Shown: positions 17,114-26,264 of the stretch, piece by piece | Layout: each line of letters opens with the position of its first letter | Position numbering within the stretch: the first letter of the stretch is position 1 | DNA from: Phytoactinopolyspora mesophila | GTDB taxonomy: Bacteria; Actinomycetota; Actinomycetes; Jiangellales; Jiangellaceae | Direction of reading: 5' to 3' | DNA: 64,000 nt | Assembly (NCBI RefSeq): GCF_010122465.1 | Contig: NZ_WLZY01000010.1 | Coordinates: 1-64,000 of the forward strand | Position numbers and translations under genes: made by a program | The notes under the pieces: generated by a model | Seen by the model: only the letters and a program-made list of their open reading frames with translations | The model's database searches: none | What the model was told of the DNA's origin: nothing

Positions 17114-18067
17114 TCAGCCGTCGCGGAGCGAATCCAGCCAAACGGCGGCGTCGTTGAACTCCGCGTTGGTCATGCCCCGCCCGACCGGGGGGCGGACACC
17201 GTCCGCGCGCGCATATGAGCCGAGGAATCGAACGTCAGCGCATACCCGGCGCAAACCCATCAGCGCTTCGCCAACCCTTGCGTCGTTGAGATGACCCTCG
17301 GCGTCGATGACAAAGCAGTACCGTCCCATGCCATTGCCCGTCGGCCGGGACTCGATGCGCGTCAGATTCACGCCGCGGGTGGCGAACTGCTCCAGGATCT
17401 CCAGTAGCGCACCGGGGTGGTCGTCGCGAATGTAGGCCACCAGGCTGGTTTTGTCCGAGCCGGTGGCACGTGGCGGGCGGCCCGGCTGAGTGATGAGCAC
17501 GAACCTGGTCAACGCCTCTTTGTTGTCGCCGATATCGTCAGCCAGCGTGTCGAGTCCGTAATGCTCCGCGGCAATGGGCGCGGCGATCGCGGCATCGAAG
17601 AGCTCCCCGTCAGTGTCGTGGGTCCGTGCCGACACGGCCGCGGCAGCGGCGGCTGTGGACGACGTCACGGCCGTGACCGCGTCCGGCAGCGCCTTGCTCA
17701 TCCACGACCGGCACTGTGCCTCCGCCACGGGATGAGTCACTACCTTCCGGACGCCGGTGAGCTCGGTGCCGGATCGCGCCATCAACGAGAAGGTGACAGG
17801 CAGCAGATGCTCCGCCACGATCATGACCGGCTCACCCCGGATGAGATCGTCAAGGGTGGCGTTGACCGAACCCTCCACCGAGTTCTCCAGCGGAACGACG
17901 GCACCGGCCACGTCGCCCGTCCGCACGGCATCGATGGCCGCATGCACCGTGGAGTACGGTTCGAGCTCGGCTCCGGCGACGGCATGGAGGCGACGAGCCG
18001 CGGCCTCGGTGAACGTCGCGGCCGGCCCCAAATAGGCATAACGATCTTTGCTAGCTGGCACGCCCAA
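17114..18067 (-). CDS. pheA: Prephenate dehydratase
   Basis: A 317-residue monofunctional enzyme converting prephenate to phenylpyruvate for phenylalanine synthesis. The substrate-binding part has YLGPAATFTEAAA at the N-terminus, VPLENSVEGSVNATLDDL and the TRF signature in KEALTRFVLI. A C-terminal ACT domain (about 205-285: TSLVAYIRDDHPGALLEILEQFATRGVNLTRIESRP) carries the ESRP phenylalanine-binding motif for feedback inhibition. The start is TTG at 18067 or GTG at 18061; neither has a convincing Shine-Dalgarno. No chorismate mutase domain is fused. Confidence 0.95.
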   Translation of the reverse strand: MGVPASKDRYAYLGPAATFTEAAARRLHAVAGAELEPYSTVHAAIDAVRTGDVAGAVVPLENSVEGSVNATLDDLIRGEPVMIVAEHLLPVTFSLMARSGTELTGVRKVVTHPVAEAQCRSWMSKALPDAVTAVTSSTAAAAAAVSARTHDTDGELFDAAIAAPIAAEHYGLDTLADDIGDNKEALTRFVLITQPGRPPRATGSDKTSLVAYIRDDHPGALLEILEQFATRGVNLTRIESRPTGNGMGRYCFVIDAEGHLNDARVGEALMGLRRVCADVRFLGSYARADGVRPPVGRGMTNAEFNDAAVWLDSLRDG

Positions 18068-18149
18068 ACTCTAACCGTTCTCGACCCGGGTTGCGCGGAG
18101 CCGGACGGCAGCGGCCTACGCTCAGCGCACAGCCGCTGCCGTCGCGCCG

Positions 18150-20216
18150 TCATTGCAGGATGGCAGGCGCCTCCCAGTCTTTGCCGAGCACATTGTGCGC
18201 CAGGAACGCGAGCACGGTTTGGTACCAGACCTTGGCGTGCTGGGGCGTGAGCACCCAATGGTTCTCGTCCGGGAAGTAGAGGAACTTGTGCGGCATCTCG
18301 CCGTTGTCCGCCTCGGCCCGGGCAGCGAGCTCGTACCAGAGCCGCAAGGCCTCACCGATGGGTACGCGGTAGTCCTTGTCGCCGTGGATAACGAGCATAG
18401 GTGTCTCTATCGCGTCCACGCCGTGGTGCGGCGAATTGGACCGGGCCATCTCGGGCGTCATCTCACGGGCCCAGTACCAGGCCGCGTCGGTGGTGGGCCC
18501 GAACTGGTCAAGCGCCCACAGGCTCGCGTGCGTGACAATGGCATCGAACCTGTCGGTCTTGGTCGCCACCCAGTTGGCCATGTAGCCGCCGAAGGAACCA
18601 CCCATGGCAGCCGTGCGGTTGTGGTCGATGTCGTCGCGCGCCACCGTCACGTCGGTGATGGCCATCAGGTCGGTGTACGGCGCCTGGCCCCACTTGCCCC
18701 AGCCGCGACTGATGAACTCTCGCCCGTAGCCGGTGGACAATGCCGGGTCGGGCAGGAGCACGGCGTACCCCTGAGCCACCATGATCCACGGGTTCCACCG
18801 CCAGGACCAGGCATTCCACGAATTCAGCGGACCACCGTGTATCCACAACAGCAATGGGGCCGGAGTCGTGGCGGTAGTGCCTTCGGGCAGTGCCAGCCAT
18901 CCCCGGACACGGACGCCGTCCTCGGCCTGCGCCTCCACCTCTTCGAGCCGGCCGGGCAGTTCGGGGCTCGGTGCCGGCCCTCGCAGCGGCTCGGACGCCT
19001 GGTCGGGAGCATCTGCCCTCAACCGAACCGGCGTCATCGGTTCGAGATAGGACGTACGCATCGCATAGACGCGAGTTCCGTCCGGCGAGACAACAACGTC
19101 GAAGTACGCGTAGTCGTCCCCCGTCAGCCTCGTGACCGATCCGTTTTCAGCATCGACCCGGAAGACCGGCGCCCGTCCGTTCTCGTCCGCAACGACGATC
19201 AGAGCGGCGCCGTCGGGCGTCCAGGCCGGTGGACCCGCCGGCCAGCGGTCCCAGTCGGTCGTGAGCTCTCGCAGTGATCCGTCCGTCATCGACACGATGG
19301 CCAGAACACGGTCACCGGGGTCGTGTGGCGAGGTCAGCCGCTCCCGGATCACGGCGACGGCCGTACCGTCAGGGCTGATGCGCGGTGCCGCGTACTCGTA
19401 GTCGGGCTCGTCGACGAGGATGCGTCGCTCACCTGTGATGGTGTCGATGACCACCAACGACTGCCGGTATCCGCCGGCGTGTGGAACATTCCACGTCGTC
19501 ACGATCACCGAACCGTCGGCGCTGACGTCGTAATCGGAACGCTCCAGGCCACGGCCGGCGTCCGGGCTGAGATCGCGCAACTCAACAGCAGGATCGGCGA
19601 GTTCGTCGCCTTCGGCTAGGCGGCCTGCGAACAGGCGCGGAGCGGCCGGCCCGAGGTCAGAGTCCCAGAACCGCACCGGGTAGCTCTCATGCAGGATGGC
19701 TGAGACCTTCTTTTCCTTGCGCTCCTTGCGCTTGGACTCCTCGGACTCGACGTCCGCCGACGAAGGGAAGGTGGACGACGACACGACGACGGTTCCGGCC
19801 TCACGTGCCACGACAACGCCGCCGATGCCGCCGGGTCGCCGTGCGACGACGCGTGCTTCACCACCGGCCGCCGGAAGCAGCCACAGCAGCGGGACTTCGT
19901 CGTCGTCCTTGGCCGAGGGGTCGGGCCGGGCGGAGCAGAACAGCAGCGAACCGTCGGGCAGGAACGCCGAGCCGCTTTCACCTTTGGCGCTGCGCGTCAG
20001 CCGGCGGGCCGGCCGCGCGCCATCCGGATCGATCTCCCAAAGAGCGGAGACGTATTTCGTCTTCTCCGGGTTCAGGGTGGCCACCGCCGTGACGAGGCGG
20101 CGTCCGTCCAGGGACATGGTCAGCCCGCCGGAACGGGGAAGGGCGAGGTAGGCATCCAGATCGTGAAATGGGGTGGGGGTCTGCGGGGTCTCCGCCTGCA
20201 CATCAGTCACCCTCAC
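18150..20216 (-). CDS. S9-family peptidase (acylaminoacyl-peptidase/prolyl-oligopeptidase type)
   Basis: A 688-residue cytoplasmic serine peptidase. The N-terminal 400 residues form a WD40-like beta-propeller (repeats such as YAAPRISPDGTAVAVI and YFDVVVSPDGTRVY). The alpha/beta-hydrolase domain carries the nucleophile at about residue 541 (GGSFGGYMANW), Asp at about 615 (HGDKDYRVP) and His at about 655 (PDENHWVL). It would trim short acylated or unmodified peptides. Start may be GTG at 20216 or GTG at 20210; the difference is two residues. It is transcribed toward pheA with 82 bases between them. Confidence 0.94.
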   Translation of the reverse strand: MRVTDVQAETPQTPTPFHDLDAYLALPRSGGLTMSLDGRRLVTAVATLNPEKTKYVSALWEIDPDGARPARRLTRSAKGESGSAFLPDGSLLFCSARPDPSAKDDDEVPLLWLLPAAGGEARVVARRPGGIGGVVVAREAGTVVVSSSTFPSSADVESEESKRKERKEKKVSAILHESYPVRFWDSDLGPAAPRLFAGRLAEGDELADPAVELRDLSPDAGRGLERSDYDVSADGSVIVTTWNVPHAGGYRQSLVVIDTITGERRILVDEPDYEYAAPRISPDGTAVAVIRERLTSPHDPGDRVLAIVSMTDGSLRELTTDWDRWPAGPPAWTPDGAALIVVADENGRAPVFRVDAENGSVTRLTGDDYAYFDVVVSPDGTRVYAMRTSYLEPMTPVRLRADAPDQASEPLRGPAPSPELPGRLEEVEAQAEDGVRVRGWLALPEGTTATTPAPLLLWIHGGPLNSWNAWSWRWNPWIMVAQGYAVLLPDPALSTGYGREFISRGWGKWGQAPYTDLMAITDVTVARDDIDHNRTAAMGGSFGGYMANWVATKTDRFDAIVTHASLWALDQFGPTTDAAWYWAREMTPEMARSNSPHHGVDAIETPMLVIHGDKDYRVPIGEALRLWYELAARAEADNGEMPHKFLYFPDENHWVLTPQHAKVWYQTVLAFLAHNVLGKDWEAPAILQ

Positions 20217-20296
20217 TTACCTATCACGTCTCGGCACCGTCCGGGGAGAGCTCGGTGATCCGCCAACGATCACCGCCAATTGAGCCCGGATGGGAC

Positions 20297-20323
20297 TTAG
20301 CACTCTCCACGCAGGAGTGCTAA
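20297..20323 (+). promoter_or_regulatory. CIRCE operator (HrcA-binding site) upstream of hsp20
   Basis: TTAGCACTC, nine bases, GAGTGCTAA: a perfect match to the CIRCE consensus bound by the heat-shock repressor HrcA. It lies about 120 bases before the Hsp20 start and 80 bases upstream of the divergent S9 peptidase start. Because it is perfect, binding by HrcA is very likely. A small 8-base hairpin (20348-20368) follows in the probable 5' leader. Confidence 0.93.
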
Positions 20324-20445
20324 ATTAGGACTCGGCAACCGCCTGTCATCCCGGGTCGTCCGGGATGCCCGGGGCGACGGCGGCATCCACAACGGTTGGT
20401 GTTTCCGCACTGGGCGGAGCACGTTAACGTCTGGAGGTGGTTGTT

Positions 20446-20898
20446 GTGGTGACACGTTTCGACCCGTTCCGTGATATGGACCGGCTGGCTGAGCAGGTGC
20501 TCGGTACCGCGCGAAGTGCCGCAGCGATGCCGATGGACCTCTACCGGTCCGGTGACCACTACGTCATGCATTTCGACCTTCCGGGGGTCGACCCGGGTTC
20601 CATCGACGTCAGCGTCGAGAACCGGGCACTCACCATCCAGGCCCAGCGCACGAGCCGCGACGACGAAAACACTCAGTGGCTGGCCAGGGAGCGCCCCTCC
20701 GGAACCTACGCCCGCCAGCTGAACCTCGGCGACGGGTTCTCCCTGGATGACATCGACGCCACCTACGCCGACGGCGTGCTGACCGTCACCTTGCCAGTGG
20801 CCGAGCAGGCCCGGCCCCGGCGGATCGATGTCACGCGGGCCAACTCCCGCCACAACGTCGAAACAGGCACCGCCGAGCGTCAGGGGATCGAGACCTGA
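20446..20898 (+). CDS. Small heat shock protein, Hsp20/alpha-crystallin family
   Basis: About 150 residues. The alpha-crystallin domain spans about 30-125 (YVMHFDLPGVDPGSIDVSVENRALTI; strand with A.YADGVLTVTLPVAE as the GVL motif), followed by a short tail. It is an ATP-independent holdase that keeps unfolding proteins soluble. A GGAGG at 20433-20437 fits GTG at 20446 or 20449; an in-frame GTG at 20437 overlaps the Shine-Dalgarno and is unlikely. The perfect CIRCE upstream indicates repression by HrcA at normal temperature. The 3' end overlaps the convergent LacI-type gene by 19 bases. Confidence 0.94.
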   Translation: MVTRFDPFRDMDRLAEQVLGTARSAAAMPMDLYRSGDHYVMHFDLPGVDPGSIDVSVENRALTIQAQRTSRDDENTQWLARERPSGTYARQLNLGDGFSLDDIDATYADGVLTVTLPVAEQARPRRIDVTRANSRHNVETGTAERQGIET

Positions 20899-21986
20899 TC
20901 TTCGTCGTCGTCCGGTAAACCGGGGGGCGGGCCGTGGCCCGCCCCGTCGGTGCCGGGCGCGGATTGCCTGGTTGACGACGGCGCACCAGGCGGCGCGGTT
21001 GTCGCGCGAACTTTCAGCTGTGTCGGCACCGTGGTGACCTCGTTGCCGGTGTCACCTCCGCGTAGCCGGTCCAGCAACGCCAACGCCGCGATCCGGCCTT
21101 GTTTCCGCACCGGCTGTGCCACCGTGGTCAGCCCGAACAGCCACGACAGGTCGTGGTCGTCGACGCCTACCACGGACATGTCTTCCGGCACGCGTACCCC
21201 GTCGCTGCGCGCCGCGTGTATCAACCCCATCGCGATCTCATCCGAGACGGCGAATACGGCAGTCGGCAACGGGCCACGCCGTTTGAACTCCGCGTACGCC
21301 TCCACGCCGGACTCGGCCAAGAACTTCCCGCCAACCGTGAGCTTGGGATCGGGTTCGACACCAACCTCTCCGAGTACTTCTTGGTAACCCTGTTTCCGGT
21401 CCGGGGCGACGGGGAAACCCAGGTGATCGTGGGGGTCGCCGCCGACGAAACCGATCCGGCGGTGCCCCAGTTCGACCAGGTGGCGGGTCGCCGATCGCCC
21501 GACCTCGACGTCGTCGATCCGTACGGTCTGGATACCCGGCATCACCGGCCCGATGGCGATCACCGGACGTTGCATGGCGAGCAGCGCGCGCACTTCGTCT
21601 GGCGTCAGCGGCAGGCTGAGCACCACCAGCGCGTCGACGCGTTTGCGAAGCAAGTGAGTATCGACGACGCGCCGCCGTTGGGTCTCGACGTCGGCCAGAC
21701 CGTAACGCAGCACGTCGTACCCCACAGCGGAGAACGCTTCCTGCGCCCCTTCGGCTATCGCGCTGAAGTACCAGCCACGGGCTACCGGCGACACAACTCC
21801 TACGGCCCCGGTGCGCCCCGTGGGCAAGCCTGCCGCGCTCGGCGAGGCCACGTAGCCGAGTTCCGCGGCCACGGCCTGCACCGCCGCGCGGGTCGCCGGG
21901 GAAACCCCCGGCAACCCCCGGAGCGCACGTGACACGGTGGCAACGGACACCCCGGCCCGCGCCGCGACGTCCACGATGCCCGTCAT
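20880..21986 (-). CDS. LacI-family transcriptional regulator of the adjacent sugar ABC operon
   Basis: A 368-residue regulator. The HTH is at the very N-terminus (IVDVAARAGVSVATVSRALRG) with hinge helix PSAAGLPTGRTGAVGVV, then a periplasmic-binding-protein-like effector domain (about 60-330: VSDEIAMGLIHAARSDGVRVPEDMSVVGVDDHD). The last 35 residues are a Pro/Asp-rich extension not typical of the family. It lies 37 bases downstream of the permease gene, so it is the last gene of the transport operon and probably controls it through the palindrome at 25820-25837. Its 3' end overlaps that of hsp20. Confidence 0.92.
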   Translation of the reverse strand: MTGIVDVAARAGVSVATVSRALRGLPGVSPATRAAVQAVAAELGYVASPSAAGLPTGRTGAVGVVSPVARGWYFSAIAEGAQEAFSAVGYDVLRYGLADVETQRRRVVDTHLLRKRVDALVVLSLPLTPDEVRALLAMQRPVIAIGPVMPGIQTVRIDDVEVGRSATRHLVELGHRRIGFVGGDPHDHLGFPVAPDRKQGYQEVLGEVGVEPDPKLTVGGKFLAESGVEAYAEFKRRGPLPTAVFAVSDEIAMGLIHAARSDGVRVPEDMSVVGVDDHDLSWLFGLTTVAQPVRKQGRIAALALLDRLRGGDTGNEVTTVPTQLKVRATTAPPGAPSSTRQSAPGTDGAGHGPPPGLPDDDEDQVSIP

Positions 21987-22023
21987 CGAACCAGCTTCCC
22001 AGGTCCCAACCAGCCAGCTCTGT

Positions 22024-22956
22024 TCAACCCTTCACGCCACCGGACAGCAGCCCTCGCACGAAGTAACGCTGTAGCGCCAAGAAGACGATCAGCGGAACCA
22101 CCATCGCGACGAACGCCCCCGCTGTGAGCAGATGCCACGCCTCCCCGCGGCTGCCGGCGAGTTCGGCAAGCCGGGCGGTCAACGGTGCGACGTTGGGGGT
22201 CCCGCCGGCGAAGGTCAACGCCACAAGCAGGTCGTTCCAGACCCAGAGGAACTGGAAGATGCCGAACGCCGCGATCGCTGGCACCAGCAACGGCATGAGC
22301 ACTTTGAAGAAGATCTTCACATGCCCGGCACCGTCCACTCGAGCTGCCTCGACCAATGACGGCGGAATGTCCTTCATGAAGTTGTGCAGCAGGAACGTCG
22401 CCAGCGGCAAGGCAAAGATGGAATGTGACAACCACACCGTCCAGAACGAGCCGGCTACCTCCCACCGGACGTACTGCTGCATCAGCGGGATCAGCGCCAC
22501 CTGCAACGGCACGATCTGCAGCGCGAAGACGGCGACGAACAGGATGTCCCGGCCGCGGAAGTCGATCCAGGCGAACGCATAGGCGGCGAGCAGCGCGAGA
22601 GTGATCGGGATGACCACAGCCGGGAGGGTGATCACGACTGAGTTGATGAAGTAGGTCGAGAAGGACTCACGCGCGCCGAACAGGACCTCGTTGTAGTTGC
22701 CGAGGGTGAACTCGGGGCTGCGGAACCAAGTCCACCATCCAGAGGTGTTGATGGACTGCTGCGGCCGGAACGAGCTGACCAAGAGCCCGATCGTCGGAAC
22801 GGTCCAGACGACCGCGATGACGATCGCCACGCCGGATGCCCACGGCGACGAGAGCTTCGCTCTGGCCATCGCGGCACGCCGCTCCGCAGGAGTCAGCGGC
22901 CGGGGGACGGCCGGCGTGTCGGCCGGCAGCACGGGAGGAGTCGGTGTGGTTGTCAT
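22024..22956 (-). CDS. Sugar ABC transporter permease, MalG type
   Basis: A 310-residue inner-membrane subunit of a CUT1-type carbohydrate importer. Six transmembrane segments; the cytoplasmic EAA loop reads EAARVDGAGHVKIFFKVLMPLLVP (about residues 195-218), the contact with the ATPase. The N-terminal 40 residues are cytoplasmic and proline-rich. It overlaps the upstream MalF-type gene by 4 bases (ATGA). No ATPase gene is in the operon, so the importer presumably shares an MsiK-like multipurpose ATPase, the usual arrangement in actinomycetes. Confidence 0.93.
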   Translation of the reverse strand: MTTTPTPPVLPADTPAVPRPLTPAERRAAMARAKLSSPWASGVAIVIAVVWTVPTIGLLVSSFRPQQSINTSGWWTWFRSPEFTLGNYNEVLFGARESFSTYFINSVVITLPAVVIPITLALLAAYAFAWIDFRGRDILFVAVFALQIVPLQVALIPLMQQYVRWEVAGSFWTVWLSHSIFALPLATFLLHNFMKDIPPSLVEAARVDGAGHVKIFFKVLMPLLVPAIAAFGIFQFLWVWNDLLVALTFAGGTPNVAPLTARLAELAGSRGEAWHLLTAGAFVAMVVPLIVFLALQRYFVRGLLSGGVKG

Positions 22957-24173
22957 CGGATCTCCTCCGAGAGACGCAACTGGCGCACCTGGTAGATCAC
23001 TACTGGTATGACCAGGATGAACAGGAAGACGGCGAGCGTAGCGCCGAGGCCGAAGTTCCCTTGCCGGAAGCTCTGCGTGTAGAACTCGTTGGCGACGACG
23101 CTCGTTTCGAACTGGCCGCCGGTCATGGTGCGGACGATGTCGAACGCTTTCAGCGTCGTCATCGTCACGGTGACCAGCACGACGAGTAGGGCCGGCCGGA
23201 TGCTGGGCACGGTGATGTATCGGAACATCCGCGCGCCGGTCAGACCGTCGAGACGAGCGGCTTCGACGATGTCGTCAGGGATAGCCTTGATGGCCGCCGA
23301 AAGCACCGTCATCGCGAATCCGGTCTGCACCCAGATCATCACGATCAGCAACCAGAACGTGTTACTCGGTGCGTTGATCAGGAATTGCTGAGGTTCGAAT
23401 CCCAACCACACCAGGAATTGGTTGATCAGGCCGATCTGTGCGACGCCCTCCTGATCCGGCCGGTACGCGTAGACGAAGCGCCAGATGATCGAGGCGCCCA
23501 CCAGGGAGATCGCCATCGGCAGGAAGATGAGCCCTTTGGCGAGGGCCTCGAACCTGGTGCGGTCGACCAGCACGGCATAGACCAGACCGATGAAGGTCGC
23601 CAGGATCGGCACCAGAATCACCCAGATCAGGGTGTTGCGCAGCACCGTCTGAAACTCGCTCTGGCTGAACATGGTCACGTAGTTGTCGAAGCCGATGTAG
23701 TTGGTGCCGGTGCGGTCGAAGAACGACTCCCGGATGGTGCGCACCATCGGATACAACAGGCCGAACGCCAGCATCAGCAGCGCGGGGCCGAGGAACGCGG
23801 CCACCAGGGCCCAGTTCGGCACCGAACGCGCCCGGTCCACCGACATCAGGATCAGCGCCATGACGACGACGAACAGCAGGATGGCGAAAACCATGACGCC
23901 GAGCTTCTGCGGTGTCGATGTGGTGTCCAGCAGCCATCCCGGCCAGGGGACGGAGAACTCGTTGAAAGGCGCGACGCCGATGGCGGACAGCAAGAAGACG
24001 CCGCCACCGACTGCCGCGAAGACGCCGAGCGCGATCAGCGTCATGGTCCAGGGGATCGAGCCTCTCAGATCCGGCCCAGTGCCCCGTTGGCGAGGGTCCG
24101 GGGAACCGGATCCCTCTGTCACAGTTGTGCTGCCACCCGGCGGGTTTCCGCCACCGGGTCGAGATTCAGACAA
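22953..24173 (-). CDS. Sugar ABC transporter permease, MalF type
   Basis: A permease of about 406 residues. Two extra N-terminal hydrophobic segments (about 45-130) precede the six core helices, as in MalF and AglF. The EAA loop is EAARLDGLTGARMFRYITVPSIRP. The start chosen is TTG at 24173 with AAAGGA about 10 bases upstream; GTG at 24123 is an alternative. The first 40 residues are Gly/Pro/Ser-rich. A strong hairpin separates it from the upstream binding-protein gene, which would lower permease expression relative to the binding protein. Confidence 0.92.
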   Translation of the reverse strand: MSESRPGGGNPPGGSTTVTEGSGSPDPRQRGTGPDLRGSIPWTMTLIALGVFAAVGGGVFLLSAIGVAPFNEFSVPWPGWLLDTTSTPQKLGVMVFAILLFVVVMALILMSVDRARSVPNWALVAAFLGPALLMLAFGLLYPMVRTIRESFFDRTGTNYIGFDNYVTMFSQSEFQTVLRNTLIWVILVPILATFIGLVYAVLVDRTRFEALAKGLIFLPMAISLVGASIIWRFVYAYRPDQEGVAQIGLINQFLVWLGFEPQQFLINAPSNTFWLLIVMIWVQTGFAMTVLSAAIKAIPDDIVEAARLDGLTGARMFRYITVPSIRPALLVVLVTVTMTTLKAFDIVRTMTGGQFETSVVANEFYTQSFRQGNFGLGATLAVFLFILVIPVVIYQVRQLRLSEEIR

Positions 24174-24219
24174 GACGACATCCTTTCCGCGGGCGAATCC
24201 AGGAACGGGACCTGATCGA

Positions 24220-24249
24220 CCGAGGCCACCGGAGCGCCGGTGGCCTCGG
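24220..24249 (-). terminator. Internal hairpin between binding-protein and permease genes
   Basis: Perfect 13-base arms (24220-24232, 24237-24249) with a 4-base loop AGCG, 86 bases after the binding-protein stop. No T tract. Such hairpins in sugar ABC operons act as partial terminators or 3' stabilisers, giving excess binding protein over permease. The role here is inferred from position. Confidence 0.7.
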
Positions 24250-24335
24250 CCATGGGGCACGCCCAACGATTTGTGGCCAGGCGTGCCCGTCCCGGAAGCC
24301 GCGGCCCGCTACATTCTCAGGCCACGCGAATCTGC

Positions 24336-25730
24336 TTACGGCCAGGAGTTCTCGATGGCGTCGAGAACCTCGTTGTCCGGCTTGTCGTTGGCGATCCAGT
24401 TGGTCATCTCGGTCCAGAACGTTCCGGCGCCAACCTCACCCGGCATCAGGTCCGACGCGTCGAACCGGAAGATGGTCTCGGGGTCCTGCAGGATCTCCAC
24501 CGAGAGCCGGTTGATCTCGGTGTCGACGTTGGCAGGGTCAAGGCCGGTGTTGGCCGAGATCCAGTTGCCTTCGGCCGCCTTCAGGTTGGCCCACTCCGGC
24601 GAAGCCAGGAACGCCTGGAAGGCCTGGACCTCCGGGCGGTCGTTGAACGCCGCAGCGAACTCACCGCCGCCGAGCACCGGGTTGCCGAACTCCTCGGACA
24701 TCGGCGGCAGGTAGAAGGCGTACACGTCGCCGTCCGGGGCCACCGTGGCGCCGGCCTCGTCGAAGTTGGCCTGGTAGAACGACGCCTGGCGGTGCATCCA
24801 GCAGTTGCCGTCCAAGATCGGCAGGCCCGCGGCCTGGAACTCGGTGGCCGCGATGCTGGTGACATCGCCGAGCCCGCCGTTGACGTAGTCGTCGTTCTTG
24901 AGGATGTCGCCTACGGCCGCGAGGACCTCCGCGACCTGCGGGTCGTTGAAGGGGATCTCGTGCGTCATCCACTGGTCGTAGACGTCGGGACCGTGCATAC
25001 GGAGCATGACGTCTTCCATCCAGTCGGTAGCCGGCCACCCGGTGGCGTCGCCGGAGCCGATACCGGCACACCACGGCTTTCCGCCGTCGGCCACAATCTG
25101 GTCGGACAACGCGATCATGTCATCCCAGGTCTCCGGGATCTCGTAGCCCGCGTCGGCGAACATGTCCGGCGAGTACCAGACGAACGACTTCACGTTCGCC
25201 CCGATCGGGGAGGCATAGAACGTTCCGTCGACCGTGCCGAGTTCCTTCCAGTCTTCGGCGAAGTACTCCGCGGTGTATTCCTCGGCGAGCGTTCCGTCCA
25301 GCGGCTGGACCGCGTCGGTGTCATTGACGACGGTCTCGAGCAAGCCTGGCTGCGGGAAATAGGCGATGTCCGGGGCGTTGCCGCCGCGAACCCGCACGGT
25401 GAGCTGTGCTTCGAACTCGCCGGAACCCTCGTAGTCGATGGTGGCGCCTGTGCACTCTTCGAACGGCCGGTACGACTCGATGTGCGCGGTGTCCTCCGGC
25501 GCGACGATCGAGGTGTAGACGTGGACCGTCGTTCCGCTCAGGTCGCCGTATTGCTCGTATGCGGCGCAGTCGCTGGGGTCGTCGGCCGGGTCGCCGTTCT
25601 CGTCGGCTTCCTCCGCAGCGGCGTTGTCACCGTTACCGGCGTCGTCGGTGCCGCATGCCGTCAACACGAGCGACAATCCGGCGATACAGCCGATCATCAC
25701 CGCACCCGTCCGCCTTTTGCTCTGGGTCAT
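24336..25730 (-). CDS. Sugar ABC transporter substrate-binding lipoprotein (AglE-like)
   Basis: A 464-residue lipoprotein. The signal has lipobox Cys at about residue 25 (SLVLTACGTDD), followed by an acidic linker of about 30 residues. The body is a cluster-B solute-binding protein: YTSIVAPEDTAHIESYRPFEECTGATIDYEGSGEFEAQL and APDIAYFPQPG resemble alpha-glucoside binding proteins of the AglE group. A sugar such as an alpha-glucoside is therefore likely but not proven. GGGGAGG precedes the ATG at 25730. It is the first gene of the operon (binding protein, two permeases, LacI regulator). Confidence 0.92.
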   Translation of the reverse strand: MTQSKRRTGAVMIGCIAGLSLVLTACGTDDAGNGDNAAAEEADENGDPADDPSDCAAYEQYGDLSGTTVHVYTSIVAPEDTAHIESYRPFEECTGATIDYEGSGEFEAQLTVRVRGGNAPDIAYFPQPGLLETVVNDTDAVQPLDGTLAEEYTAEYFAEDWKELGTVDGTFYASPIGANVKSFVWYSPDMFADAGYEIPETWDDMIALSDQIVADGGKPWCAGIGSGDATGWPATDWMEDVMLRMHGPDVYDQWMTHEIPFNDPQVAEVLAAVGDILKNDDYVNGGLGDVTSIAATEFQAAGLPILDGNCWMHRQASFYQANFDEAGATVAPDGDVYAFYLPPMSEEFGNPVLGGGEFAAAFNDRPEVQAFQAFLASPEWANLKAAEGNWISANTGLDPANVDTEINRLSVEILQDPETIFRFDASDLMPGEVGAGTFWTEMTNWIANDKPDNEVLDAIENSWP

Positions 25731-25819
25731 GTGGTGCCTCCCCTCTTCAGAAAGTCCAGCCGGGCGCTCTCGTTCACCCGGCCAGCCAGGCACGCATGTC
25801 GCTGCCTGTGAAGCACAAC

Positions 25820-25837
25820 GAAAACGTTTACGCTTTC
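25820..25837 (-). promoter_or_regulatory. Probable LacI-family operator for the sugar ABC operon
   Basis: GAAAACGTTTACGCTTTC, an imperfect palindrome with the central CGTTTACG typical of LacI-family sites, 90 bases upstream of the binding-protein start. It stands out as A/T-rich in a GC-rich surrounding. The regulator is most likely the LacI-type protein at the end of the same operon. Confidence 0.75.
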
Positions 25838-26264
25838 AAAACTCAAGGGACTAAAGACACCGAAGCGGTAACGATTTCGCCACATGCGCGAAATGACGAA
25901 AGTCCTCCACCTGCCACTTCCCCGTGATCGACAGTAAGTTGTGGCTACGGGACAGCAACCGCACCGCACTGTTGATCACCAAATCGCGACCACAACCCAC
26001 TGACGATCACCTACGGGACCGGCCAGCGGGAAAGCTCGGACGCCCGAGGACTTGTGCGTTCACATCAGGCCGGACCGGGTGAACTTGTGCGGGTCGACGA
26101 GCCCGGAAACCGCCTGATGTGTGCAGGCTGGAGGGAAGGGTCACCGGCACGTTGAAGTGCACGGACGCACAAGGCAGCCAGGGCGGCTGGGACACTCGTG
26201 TCCTGCGATGCAGGGCACTGGTACCCAGACCCGCTTCGACATAGGTACCGTGTCAGTAGCATCT

